A stretch of 64,000 nt of DNA from Rhizobium rhizoryzae. GTDB lineage: Bacteria > Pseudomonadota > Alphaproteobacteria > Rhizobiales > Rhizobiaceae. The stretch lies in NCBI RefSeq assembly GCF_011046895.1, contig NZ_CP049250.1, positions 372,001-436,000 on the forward strand, written 5' to 3'. The notes beneath the pieces are model-generated. The model did not search any database and was not told where the DNA came from. It saw nothing but the letters and a program-made list of their open reading frames with translations. This document shows positions 1 through 7,875 of this stretch, one piece after another (within the stretch, counting starts at the first letter, position 1; every line of letters begins with the position of its first letter). The translations under genes were made by a program, and so were the position numbers.

Positions 1-570
1 GGCAGGCTTGTAGACGATCCGCTCGCGCAGCGCCTGTTCGAAATCAGGGTCGACGACGCCGAAGAGGAATATCTGCAAGCTCTTGAACAAGTACGTGAGA
101 TCGCGGGAGATTCATTCGACCCATCTATCCAAGCCGTCGAAGCGGCGATCAAGATCGCATATGATGCTTCGACCGTCTGCAAAAGGTTTGGAAGCTATGA
201 CCCGCGCGAATTCGACCCTGATGTGATCGATGCGCTTCGCTGCACACCCTACCGCCTGAATGCCGATGGCAACGTCGAGGTACGGCTCGACATCGGCAGC
301 ATCGATGATCATCTGGAGCAGCAGAGCGAGGGTGAGTTCAGAATCCGCTTTGACTACTCCCTCGACGATGAGCGGACGTGGGTATCGGCGAAGGAACGGG
401 TCTATGTGACGGACGACGGGGAGTTGTTTTTGGACTACAGCGGTGAACGTCTCTTGGATACCCGGATTTTGACGCCCGATCAGATCGATATCATCGATGT
501 CGCCTTGGAGGACGCTCTCGCAGGGATGGAATTCACACAACACGGCCTTCCTGACACCGCCGAAGCATGA
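1..570 (+). CDS. 3' part of an unknown acidic protein, cut by the left edge
   Basis: The frame is open from base 1 to the TGA at 568-570, so the start lies outside the window. About 189 residues are visible. The sequence is acidic and soluble with no membrane segment: a helical part (about residues 1-60) is followed by a part with beta-like alternation containing VEVRLDIGSID and FRIRFDYSLDD. I do not recognise the family. A GTG at 223 could act as an internal start but has no convincing ribosome binding site, and the reading continues smoothly upstream. The stop overlaps an ATG of the next frame, and the gene runs toward the DNA methyltransferase at 844. It could therefore belong to the same accessory module, but that is inference from position only. 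Confidence 0.6.
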   Translation, partial: GRLVDDPLAQRLFEIRVDDAEEEYLQALEQVREIAGDSFDPSIQAVEAAIKIAYDASTVCKRFGSYDPREFDPDVIDALRCTPYRLNADGNVEVRLDIGSIDDHLEQQSEGEFRIRFDYSLDDERTWVSAKERVYVTDDGELFLDYSGERLLDTRILTPDQIDIIDVALEDALAGMEFTQHGLPDTAEA

Positions 571-578
571 GGTTAATG

Positions 579-755
579 ATGAGCAAAATCACGATAGACC
601 ACGACACTTGCCGTACACTCGCCCAGTTTTGCAAAAGGTCAAACCTCGACCGCGTCCGGGAGTTTTCCGAAGACGAGGAAGAGGCTTGGCGCATGCTTGA
701 AGCGCTTCGGGCTCTGCGAAGTGAACTCGGCCGGATCGGGTACAATCCGCGGTAG
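579..755 (+). CDS. Small hypothetical protein (58 aa), coupled to the preceding gene
   Basis: A short frame starts right after the upstream gene. ATG codons exist at 567, 576 and 579. A GAGG at 569-572 lies six bases before the ATG at 579, which is why that start is chosen. The 567 ATG overlaps the upstream stop in an ATGA arrangement, so translation is probably coupled. The product is small, charged and predicted helical (SEDEEEAWRMLEALRALRSELG), with one Cys in its N-terminal half. No family is recognised. It sits between the truncated unknown gene and the methyltransferase in the same direction. A regulator or an accessory subunit are both possible; nothing in the sequence decides. Confidence 0.5.
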   Translation: MSKITIDHDTCRTLAQFCKRSNLDRVREFSEDEEEAWRMLEALRALRSELGRIGYNPR

Positions 756-843
756 ACAAAATCTTTACCCTCTCGACTCTGCCGATCGTTAAGGACTCGG
801 CTGCCATGTGTCTCATGTAGAACTTGGTGAGTTGAGAGGTCTC

Positions 844-2160
844 ATGCGCGTAGTTGAACTTTTCTGTGGGGCGGGAGGAATGTCGCTCGGGCTTAAGAAA
901 GCTGGGCTCAGAGTAGTCGGTGCCTTCGACGTGATGCCCGATGCGGTAGCAACCTACCGCGCAAATGTCGGCGACCATGTCCACGAGGTCGACCTTACGG
1001 ACGTTCTCTCCATCATTCCTCGTATCAGGGAACTTGGCCCTGATTTGATCACAGGCGGACCACCCTGCCAGGATTACTCCATCGCCGGACGACGAGAGGA
1101 AGGGTTGAACGCCCGTCTTACTCTTGCGTTTGCGCTGACGATTGTAAGTGTCAGGCCCCAGTGGTTCCTGATGGAGAACGTCGTTCAGGCAGCGGGCTCG
1201 CAGAACTGGGCTGAGGCCAAGGCAATTCTGAAGGCAGCTGGCTATGGCATCTCGGAATCAAGGCTTAATTTTGCCCACTATGGCGTGGCCCAGGCAAGAC
1301 GACGACTCATCGTGGTTGGCCGGCTTGGAGAACGGGACAACTTCATCAACAGCGCCCTTGTGAAAGCAGCAACCGCGACGCCTATGCCGTTGCGTAGCGC
1401 GCTATCGCCCCAAACCGGCCTGCCTTGGTCTCATGAACTCGCAAAGCTCATCTCAGGAAAACATGTCTACACTCGTCCACTGCGGGCCGGTCGCGCCGTT
1501 CGGACTATCGATGAGCCTTATTCAACGCTTACCCGCACCTCTGGCGAGAAACCTTCGGCTCTTTTCAGGGAACGCTATCAGCCGCACGAGCGAGATTCCG
1601 CCCCGTTGGACCAAGCCTCTGTCATGAACCTCCGTTTCCTGACGCGAGTTCAGGGATTTCCCGCGAACTGGAAGTGGGTATCGAACAACCAGCGTCGCAT
1701 TATGGTCATGCTTGCCAACGCGGTGCCACCGCCTGCGGCAACCATCATCGGTAACGTCATTTATAGTCGGCACCTTGGATTCACGTCACCTGAAGTCGAG
1801 GGAACATTCCGCCAGTGGCTCGTTCGGGGAGGACGGCGGAGCCGAGCAACATCCTATAACATCATCTCGAATCTTCGACGGGCACGGAATTTTCTTGGCG
1901 GAAGAACCTTCGCCGATCCGGCGCTGGAACTTGCAACGCTGGAAGCGACGCCTGACTTTGCTAATTTGGCAACGGGTACCAGGTCGGACCTGCGACAGGC
2001 GTTGCTCCATTATGTCGACTACCTCGAAGACCGCCATCGTCGCCGAGGCGGGAGTGGATCGCTCGCGATCCGCCCTGTGGTATTGCAGCGGCCGCCACGC
2101 TTCGATCTCGCGGCGTCTATGGCAGGAGTGAAGGTCGGAAAGTCACTTACAAGTCCGTGA
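844..2160 (+). CDS. C5-cytosine-specific DNA methyltransferase with a helical C-terminal extension
   Basis: This enzyme methylates cytosine at C5 in DNA using S-adenosylmethionine. Counting from the ATG at 844 (438 aa), motif I is VELFCGAGGMS (residues 4-14). Motif IV is GGPPCQDYS (71-79) with catalytic Cys75. The ENV motif is at 111-113, the QxRxR-type motif QARRR at 150-154, and motif X ANAVPP at 291-296. The target recognition region would be roughly 165-265. Residues about 320-400 form an extra, Arg-rich helical segment absent from minimal Dcm-type enzymes. A GTG at 808 extends the frame, but GAGAGG at 834-839 is well placed for ATG 844. No restriction endonuclease is evident downstream, so the enzyme is either an orphan, partnered by a gene beyond the left edge, or part of an epigenetic or protective function of the mobile element. 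Confidence 0.9.
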   Translation: MRVVELFCGAGGMSLGLKKAGLRVVGAFDVMPDAVATYRANVGDHVHEVDLTDVLSIIPRIRELGPDLITGGPPCQDYSIAGRREEGLNARLTLAFALTIVSVRPQWFLMENVVQAAGSQNWAEAKAILKAAGYGISESRLNFAHYGVAQARRRLIVVGRLGERDNFINSALVKAATATPMPLRSALSPQTGLPWSHELAKLISGKHVYTRPLRAGRAVRTIDEPYSTLTRTSGEKPSALFRERYQPHERDSAPLDQASVMNLRFLTRVQGFPANWKWVSNNQRRIMVMLANAVPPPAATIIGNVIYSRHLGFTSPEVEGTFRQWLVRGGRRSRATSYNIISNLRRARNFLGGRTFADPALELATLEATPDFANLATGTRSDLRQALLHYVDYLEDRHRRRGGSGSLAIRPVVLQRPPRFDLAASMAGVKVGKSLTSP

Positions 2161-2330
2161 CTTCAGAACAGCACTGTCAGCTATCTCGCTACCTGCTCGT
2201 ATTCGCCCTGTTGACGGGAACCGAGCAGGTAGCGGCGATACTGATCTGAAACTATCTGCCAACGCGATTCCCTCGGCCAATGCGCAGGCAGAACGGCGCA
2301 TCTCTGAGAGCTTTTGGGGAGCTGCTCCCG

Positions 2331-2558
2331 CTATTCGATGGCACCATTTGGGGCCGAAATCCTTGTTCCTGCCGCGATACGGTTAGGGAGGGACCATATG
2401 AAGCCAAAGCACCGAGCGATTAGATGAATGATTACGGCCGGCATGGTGCAGAACATTGTCAGTGTAAAGATAGTGGCCGACAAGTGCGCCAGCCCGGCTA
2501 CGCCGCAGGCTACCGCCAAACTTATTCCACCAGAAATCCAGAGAAGCAACGCCTTCAT
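2331..2558 (-). CDS. Putative small membrane protein (75 aa) downstream of the DotA/TraY-like gene
   Basis: The frame encodes two hydrophobic stretches, about residues 3-27 and 29-53, followed by a short polar tail. That is the layout of a small two-helix inner-membrane protein. The ATG at 2558 follows a purine-rich GGGAAGGTGTGAGG. It lies 84 bases after the stop of the large DotA/TraY-like gene on the same strand, so it could be the last gene of the mobilisation operon. No family is recognised. The surrounding stretch 2161-2642 holds nothing else I can support, and this call rests only on hydrophobicity, position and a plausible ribosome binding site. Confidence 0.4.
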   Translation of the reverse strand: MKALLLWISGGISLAVACGVAGLAHLSATIFTLTMFCTMPAVIIHLIARCFGFIWSLPNRIAAGTRISAPNGAIE

Positions 2559-2642
2559 CGCCTCACACCTTCCCGTGGAGGAGGCCGAGTGTAGCGGAAG
2601 TAGTCCGAATGCTCGACGCCAGCCCCACTTTGGTTCGTTCTT

Positions 2643-4607
2643 TCATTTTTTCTTCCCTCCCGCTGTTGCTGCCCACATACCAGTCTTGGGCAGAACACCG
2701 CGTCCGGCAACAGTTATCATGCCAAGAAAAGCGCCCGATACGAGCCCCGACTCGCCGAAGGATGTCGAGTGCCCGAACCATGCCAGCACGCGGTCTGGTA
2801 GAGCCCATATCTGCCCATAGGTTTTTAACACGACGTACCAGATTATGTACGTCTGCCCCAGCGTCAGAATGATATAGCCAGGAAGGCCGACAACTTGGCC
2901 ACCCGACTGAGCCAGAAAGGCTGTTGCCCATAGCCGGTCCAGCATTCCGAGAACCGGATTGAAAACGCCATACGCTGCGAAAACCGCGAGCATGGCCAAG
3001 GCAGGCCGCAAGAAGATATTGACGACGAAGAGCAAGCCGAGCTTGACACTGTCGCCGGCGAAATCGTCGTTTTTATCCAGCTTGAGCCAGCGCATGCACC
3101 AGAGCGGCAAGGAGATCATTGCATCCATGAGCGAGGCCAATAGGGCAACACCAGACACCAGCATAAACACATGAGGCATGTACGGGATCACGAATGCCCG
3201 CAGCGCGCCGATGATCCAGACCGGAATGAGCGCGAACTTCGACCAGTCGAGGAAATAGTCGATGGCCCCCGCCCCGAAAAACTCGACGACCTGATTTCCC
3301 GCGACACCAGCGACCACCCCCCCTGCGGCGATGGCAGCGTACACGCCTGACATCATCGCATGGCCGGAAGATACCAGAGCGCCCATTTCGTCACGAGGCT
3401 GTCCATCGTCTGCAGATGTCGCCGCCCACTCGATGATCGAGCGCGATACCGGCGCGATGATTTTTGTTGCAAGATCGGCTGTCTCGTCGCCGGCAGCCGC
3501 GAAATCATTGGCGCTCAAAGCCTGACGTTCAGCCTCGCCCGAAACCTGTAAGCGTAGTGCATCAAAGGCAGTCTGTATCGCCGCACCGAAATCGCCGTCG
3601 ACCCGCGGTGGTGTATCTTCGGGCCGCTCGTTCGTCATGCCAGTGGTGATTTCCGAAATCTGCGCGAGAGTCCGCCAGTACATTCCCGTCGCCAGGAACC
3701 CTTCCTGCCGAACGCCTTCGATCAGCGCTTCACGGGAACCGGCCGCGACGGTTTTTGCCTCTTCCTTGGCCGCGGCCGTTATCGCGCGATCGTATGTGGC
3801 ACCCATGGAACGTATACGCTGGACGAGATCGGGCGACAGCACGTTGGACGTCACCGCCCTTGCCGCCGCACCAGCCGAGGACAATCCCGAGGTTTCAGCG
3901 CCGAGGCGAGCATATCGATCCGCTTCCTTCCGGAAGGCAACCACGAATGTGGAGATGGCCTCACGCCGTGCCTTGGAAAACGAAGGTCGATCCTCCATGG
4001 CACCGACGGAGAACTGGCCGCATATCGGGCCATAGGCCCAGGTGTAGCGGCTCTCTGCGCCGAAGATTCCCGTTCCCGTCTTTGTGCCTTCCGGGTCTGG
4101 CAGTCGCGCGTTCCAACCCCACCGACTGCCTGCCTGGTTGTAGACCGCCGCGCAAACTTCATGTCGCAGTACCGTCATGGCGATACTCGACCCGATCGAG
4201 GATGCGGGCGTTATCGTCATGCCTTCCTTGACGACCGCGGAGATGCCCGTGTTGGCGAGCGCATTGCCAAGATTGATGCCGGGGCGTGCGACGAAGTCTC
4301 TGAGAAGGTAGTGAACGCTGGAGAATCCGCTGGAGGGAATGGAAATCAGGAGTCCCATCCCGACTACAAATCGGAGCGGCGTCCAGATCGTATGCCAGCG
4401 TTCGCCAAGTACCTGCCCGGTTCGGGCCGAGGCGACGATGCATTGCAGTGTTTGGTAGATTATCAGGAGGCTGCCGAGTAGCGCGAGGACTGAGGTGAAG
4501 ACCTGGAAGACGCGACCATAAACTGTCGTTGCCTCGCTGGGCAGCACGGCGTTCACGAACTGCCAAGCGATATCCGTTTTAAGCGGTTCGGCCAGCAGGT
4601 CGATCAT
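2643..4607 (-). CDS. DotA/TraY-family membrane protein of a type IVB-like conjugation system
   Basis: This 654-residue polytopic inner-membrane protein has the DotA/TraY layout. Hydrophobic segments near the N-terminus (about 30-60 and 85-105) are followed by a long polar, probably periplasmic region (about 130-415) and a C-terminal cluster of membrane segments (about 420-640) ending in GGKKK. DotA and TraY are membrane components of IncI/Dot-Icm type IV secretion; here the protein would serve conjugal transfer or surface exclusion. Its ATG overlaps the stop of the upstream unknown gene by four bases (4604-4607), so the two are translationally coupled. No other type IVB secretion gene is visible in the window, so the apparatus either lies beyond the left edge or is supplied in trans. 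Confidence 0.75.
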   Translation of the reverse strand: MIDLLAEPLKTDIAWQFVNAVLPSEATTVYGRVFQVFTSVLALLGSLLIIYQTLQCIVASARTGQVLGERWHTIWTPLRFVVGMGLLISIPSSGFSSVHYLLRDFVARPGINLGNALANTGISAVVKEGMTITPASSIGSSIAMTVLRHEVCAAVYNQAGSRWGWNARLPDPEGTKTGTGIFGAESRYTWAYGPICGQFSVGAMEDRPSFSKARREAISTFVVAFRKEADRYARLGAETSGLSSAGAAARAVTSNVLSPDLVQRIRSMGATYDRAITAAAKEEAKTVAAGSREALIEGVRQEGFLATGMYWRTLAQISEITTGMTNERPEDTPPRVDGDFGAAIQTAFDALRLQVSGEAERQALSANDFAAAGDETADLATKIIAPVSRSIIEWAATSADDGQPRDEMGALVSSGHAMMSGVYAAIAAGGVVAGVAGNQVVEFFGAGAIDYFLDWSKFALIPVWIIGALRAFVIPYMPHVFMLVSGVALLASLMDAMISLPLWCMRWLKLDKNDDFAGDSVKLGLLFVVNIFLRPALAMLAVFAAYGVFNPVLGMLDRLWATAFLAQSGGQVVGLPGYIILTLGQTYIIWYVVLKTYGQIWALPDRVLAWFGHSTSFGESGLVSGAFLGMITVAGRGVLPKTGMWAATAGGKKK

Positions 4608-5275
4608 TTCGGGCCTCCCCGAAATCTGGGCCCAACTACGCTATCGTCCTCATTGGAGTCGTCTGACGTCAATGTGAGCGCAGAGTCATCGGTTTCGTCG
4701 TCGCCGAGGTCGAGAACCTTCTTTTCCTGATCAGTCAGCTTGACCACCACCGTTGGGAGTGCGAGACGAAAGGACGGACGAGGCTTCGCAGTGGTGCCGG
4801 CCGCACCCGACCTTCCTCCGGTGCCCTTGTCGCCTTCTCCACTACCGTCTTCCGCCGGGCACATCGCCGGCGAGATATCGGAGGCAAAGTCGTTCCGCTC
4901 AGTCGCTCGATCGAGCAATGTCTGTCCGATCGCCGCGAGCTCCGGCAGCACGTGCCATATAGCGGCGAGCCATGGTCTAGGGCATGATTGGTCAAAGCGA
5001 TCTCGCAGAAGTTCGGCGTGTAGCCGAACACGCTCCTCGGCTGTCCTCCATGATGCTGAATTTCCAGAACTGGCAACTGCTTCGAGGTAAGCGAGGAGTG
5101 CTGGCGACTCCGCCTCAAGGAAAGCCAGTCGGTGATGTGTAGGCCGGCCACGAACCGCAAGACACCATCGTACAGCTTCTACCGCAGCCCCGTGGGCGGG
5201 ATCGAGGTGCGTCATGCCGATGTTGCGCAGTGTGCGCCGTGCATTCTCTGTGAAAATTTCTCTTCCCGACATCAT
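4604..5275 (-). CDS. Hypothetical protein between the relaxase and DotA/TraY genes
   Basis: The 223-residue soluble protein has a helical N-terminal half (about 1-120, with several Trp residues). A low-complexity acidic and Gly/Ser-rich C-terminal half follows, containing runs such as DDETDD and SNEDDS and ending in GPRFRGGPK. It overlaps both neighbours by four bases (ATGA at 5272-5275 and 4604-4607), so relaxase, this protein and the DotA/TraY-like protein form one translationally coupled unit. No family is recognised. Position suggests a mobilisation accessory or coupling function, but that is inference. A second ATG at 5272 would give a product one residue shorter. Confidence 0.65.
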   Translation of the reverse strand: MMSGREIFTENARRTLRNIGMTHLDPAHGAAVEAVRWCLAVRGRPTHHRLAFLEAESPALLAYLEAVASSGNSASWRTAEERVRLHAELLRDRFDQSCPRPWLAAIWHVLPELAAIGQTLLDRATERNDFASDISPAMCPAEDGSGEGDKGTGGRSGAAGTTAKPRPSFRLALPTVVVKLTDQEKKVLDLGDDETDDSALTLTSDDSNEDDSVVGPRFRGGPK

Positions 5276-6420
5276 GGCGTCATCCCTGGTCTGGTGTCCG
5301 GTTCTTGAAGTGCCGCTGCGAGTGCGGAGGTGAGGCGTCGAACCTCGGCCTGAGCGGCGGCGGCACGCGCCCGGGCCTGGCGGGCGCTGAAGCGCGCCTC
5401 CGCGGCCTCTTTCTCCGCAGAAAGTCGCGCGCCTTTTTCGCGCTTCGCAGTCTCTTCCGCGGCTTTCGCAATGGCTTGGGCAGCGGTAAGATCACGAGCA
5501 AATTCTTCCCGGATACGCGACCGGATTCGGGATTCCTGAATTCCGTCCACCATGGCCCGTACCGCGCCACCGATTCCTGAGAAACGGTCGACCGAAGCCT
5601 TGACGTTTATTGCTTCGGCTTTGATACCGGCCGCCTCGGTCTGCACTCTCGCTACGTACGTCTGGCCCTGCCGCCTGATAACCTCAGCGCGATCCTTCGC
5701 GATCTGGAGCGCCTTCGCCTGTGTCTGCTCCGCCTTCCATTGCTCACGTGTCAAGTGACGACGGGCGGGACCGATGCGTGTCAGGCCGCAATGGACAGCA
5801 ACAGTCCGGTGGTAGGAGTCCTGCCATTCGCGCATCGCTGACTTGTAGGCGACGTCGGCCCTCTTGTTCAGCGCCTTGGCATCCTCGCCATTGCGAGCAC
5901 CGGCGGCCTTAACATCCCTCTTTGCGATTACGCCCGGGTGATAGAGGCCCGCCCGCAGCTCGGGATCATGGGTCGGGAGGACGAAGGCATGGATATGCCA
6001 CTGCTTTTCGTCGGTATGTCGGATGACAGATTTGAGTGCGGGGCCGTACTGCTCCCGCAACCATCCGATCGTGCGTCGCTCCCAGTCCCGGACTTCAGCA
6101 GCCATCTTCGGCTCAGCGAGAACCTGTTCGACTGTGTACGGATGCGAAGCCACGACGGTGTGAAGGGTCTTTTGAGTCGACGCGATTTTGCGCAGCTTCC
6201 CCCGAGCTCCCGGCGTCATCGCCGCCGACGCTGCGGCGTCGTGCATCTGGCGGACCTCATCGACGCCGACGCCGAAGATCACCGTGGGAGGTTTCGGCTC
6301 CGCGACGTGAACCGACGCTATAGGCTTGCGGGAAGCCTCGTCGAGAATAAAATCCGTAGACCGGCCTGTCGCATCAGGCTTGCGGCTCCACGATTCCAGA
6401 TGGACAAACTGGTAGGCCAT
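5272..6420 (-). CDS. MobV (Mob/Pre)-like relaxase
   Basis: The 382-residue protein would nick and covalently bind DNA at an origin of transfer. Around residues 135-149 it carries HTDEKQWHIHAFVLP, the H-x-D-E plus H-x-H metal-binding signature of MobV/Pre relaxases. The N-terminal 1-60 region resembles the small beta-rich start of these enzymes. The C-terminal third (about 220-375) is a long Ala/Arg/Glu-rich coiled coil, as is common in this family. The stop overlaps the next gene by four bases. The non-coding stretch upstream (6421-6660) is where an oriT would be expected. The alternative is a plasmid recombination protein of the same fold. Confidence 0.72.
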   Translation of the reverse strand: MAYQFVHLESWSRKPDATGRSTDFILDEASRKPIASVHVAEPKPPTVIFGVGVDEVRQMHDAAASAAMTPGARGKLRKIASTQKTLHTVVASHPYTVEQVLAEPKMAAEVRDWERRTIGWLREQYGPALKSVIRHTDEKQWHIHAFVLPTHDPELRAGLYHPGVIAKRDVKAAGARNGEDAKALNKRADVAYKSAMREWQDSYHRTVAVHCGLTRIGPARRHLTREQWKAEQTQAKALQIAKDRAEVIRRQGQTYVARVQTEAAGIKAEAINVKASVDRFSGIGGAVRAMVDGIQESRIRSRIREEFARDLTAAQAIAKAAEETAKREKGARLSAEKEAAEARFSARQARARAAAAQAEVRRLTSALAAALQEPDTRPGMTP

Positions 6421-6563
6421 GAGTGTGCCTCACCAGTTCAAGAGGATGATCAGGATATTGAAGTCGAGGCTGGGATGATCATCAGGCCGAGGCATCGCTG
6501 GTACTCAGGAGAATGTCTCAGCGTGCTCCCGGATACGGCCGGCGGAAAGCAAAAAGAACAACC

Positions 6564-6578
6564 GTAGTGACCGACTAC
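6564..6578. other. Candidate oriT-region inverted repeat upstream of the relaxase
   Basis: The 240-base stretch 6421-6660 has no gene. It contains GTAGT-GACCG-ACTAC at 6564-6578 and a second, imperfect GC-rich hairpin at about 6604-6631 (GGCT/AGCC outer pairs). MobV-type origins of transfer usually sit just upstream of the relaxase and contain short inverted repeats. The location fits, but no nick-site consensus was recognised. The GC-rich hairpin could equally end transcription of the ligase operon, although no T-run follows it. Confidence 0.2.
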
Positions 6579-6660
6579 AGTCATTCGCGGGGCTCATGAC
6601 ATCGGCTCTCCGAGGGCCGCGGCGCGGAGCCTCATGAAAGCCAAGTAGCATAACGAGAGT

Positions 6661-7347
6661 CTAGGTATCGGACTCGACGCGATTCCACTCTAGTCGACGG
6701 GCGCTCCAATGTTCGTTAATCTGCTGAACAAAATCTGGCCTCACAATTTTCGCTCGCATCTCACAAAATCCATTAGCCTCCGCTTTAATGATGAGTCCTT
6801 CAACGCTCCCATGTCGGAACTTGCTCTCGCTACTCATGAGCAACGAGACGAGATTGTTCCGATCGAAAAAGCCCTCAGCAACGCGAGGTGTAGTTGATAG
6901 ACCAGTTACGTAGGCAAACTGGTCACGCCTTACCGTGTCCCAGAAAGCTCGTTCAACCTTTGAGTAAACGTCGAAAAGAAGGAACCAGTCATTAAGTCGG
7001 TCATAACTCAGAGAATGTTTCGCCGCGCACCACTCGCCAAACAATATAAGATTCGGCGTGATGCTTTTCACAAGTTCATACTGGTGGCCGGAAAACCAGG
7101 AAGCTAATCGCGAGAACTGTCCCCTGTATGGCTTCTCCAGATACGAACCGCGATTTTGAAAACGAAACTCACCGCTACTATCGACCGAAATACCTAAATT
7201 TGCACCATCGACTTTTTCTTCAACAATCAGTTTTCTCGAGAGAATTTTGTCTACTTCTTGAGTAGACAACACCTTATCCCCCCTTGCTTCGCCAGTTCCT
7301 AGCCAAAGAAGGTGCGGTGTATGCGGAAATTTCCAGAACTCATTCAT
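6661..7347 (-). CDS. Minimal RNA-ligase-type nucleotidyltransferase
   Basis: The 228-residue protein has the ordered motifs of covalent nucleotidyltransferases of the RNA ligase superfamily. Motif I is EEKVDGAN with nucleophile Lys45, an Arg follows in QNRGS (about 65-68), motif III is LFGEW (102-106), the IIIa-like segment is LLFDVY (123-128), motif IV is EGLIIK (183-188) and motif V is AKIVRP (199-204). It would seal or modify RNA ends through an AMP intermediate. It is shorter than T4 Rnl2 (about 330 aa) and ends soon after motif V, so only the catalytic domain is present. It overlaps the PIN gene by four bases (7344-7347), which implies coupled production with the nuclease. Base composition is more AT-rich than in the chromosomal genes. 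A DNA ligase-like or end-capping role cannot be excluded. Confidence 0.8.
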   Translation of the reverse strand: MNEFWKFPHTPHLLWLGTGEARGDKVLSTQEVDKILSRKLIVEEKVDGANLGISVDSSGEFRFQNRGSYLEKPYRGQFSRLASWFSGHQYELVKSITPNLILFGEWCAAKHSLSYDRLNDWFLLFDVYSKVERAFWDTVRRDQFAYVTGLSTTPRVAEGFFDRNNLVSLLMSSESKFRHGSVEGLIIKAEANGFCEMRAKIVRPDFVQQINEHWSARRLEWNRVESDT

Positions 7348-7874
7348 GGTACTTTTGGAGGCTCTTTGTCGGGAAACTTGTTCGAGTAGAATTTACAAGC
7401 GTCTTCCTCACAAAGGAACTCTACCAAGACGCCTTTTTCCTTCAATCTCGGCCACCAATCTAGCCATTTGCAGTCCGCAGCCTGCAGGATTGGGGGTTTC
7501 TGAGCATGAGAGTTCGCGACAGCAGCAAACTTCCTATCTGGAGCGTCGAAATGTTTCTCTAACTCGCTATCCGGAAACTCTGTGAATATGTTCTCGTCAA
7601 GCTCAGTAATTGTGACTTGGTGGACACGAGCAACGTTCCGCTGGTTTTGCAATAGCCACTTTAAAAAAACGTCGCCCACGCTCTTCGGTCGGTTCGGATT
7701 GGTCTTGTTCTGGTACTCGGATAAGATGCGATAGCCGTCATCGATAACCACGATGCCATTCTTTTGTATTTCTAAAAGCTGCTTAACGCATGTCTCTCTG
7801 CACGCCGCAGAAACGTCTGCATGACTTCCGTTAGCAACAAGCAAGACATTGGTGTCGATGACTCGATGAGGCAT
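7344..7874 (-). CDS. PIN-domain (putative RNase) protein
   Basis: The 176-residue protein starts RVIDTNVLLVANG, the first strand of a PIN domain with Asp7 and Asn9. Further acidic positions in the expected order are Glu53 (LSEYQ), Asp113 (DRKFAAVA) and Asp134 (AADCKWLDWW). Together they give the metal-binding set of PIN nucleases, most of which cut single-stranded RNA or tRNA. It lies one base after the ATPase stop and overlaps the ligase start by four bases. No VapB-like antitoxin gene accompanies it, so it does not look like an ordinary VapBC toxin. The ATPase may instead act as sensor and control, with the ligase countering or completing its action; that is inference from operon structure. 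Confidence 0.8.
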   Translation of the reverse strand: MPHRVIDTNVLLVANGSHADVSAACRETCVKQLLEIQKNGIVVIDDGYRILSEYQNKTNPNRPKSVGDVFLKWLLQNQRNVARVHQVTITELDENIFTEFPDSELEKHFDAPDRKFAAVANSHAQKPPILQAADCKWLDWWPRLKEKGVLVEFLCEEDACKFYSNKFPDKEPPKVP

Positions 7875-7875
7875 G

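Noticed and set aside
6604..6631. Rho-independent terminator of the ligase operon
   Set aside because: The GC-rich hairpin is imperfect and no T-run follows on the minus strand.
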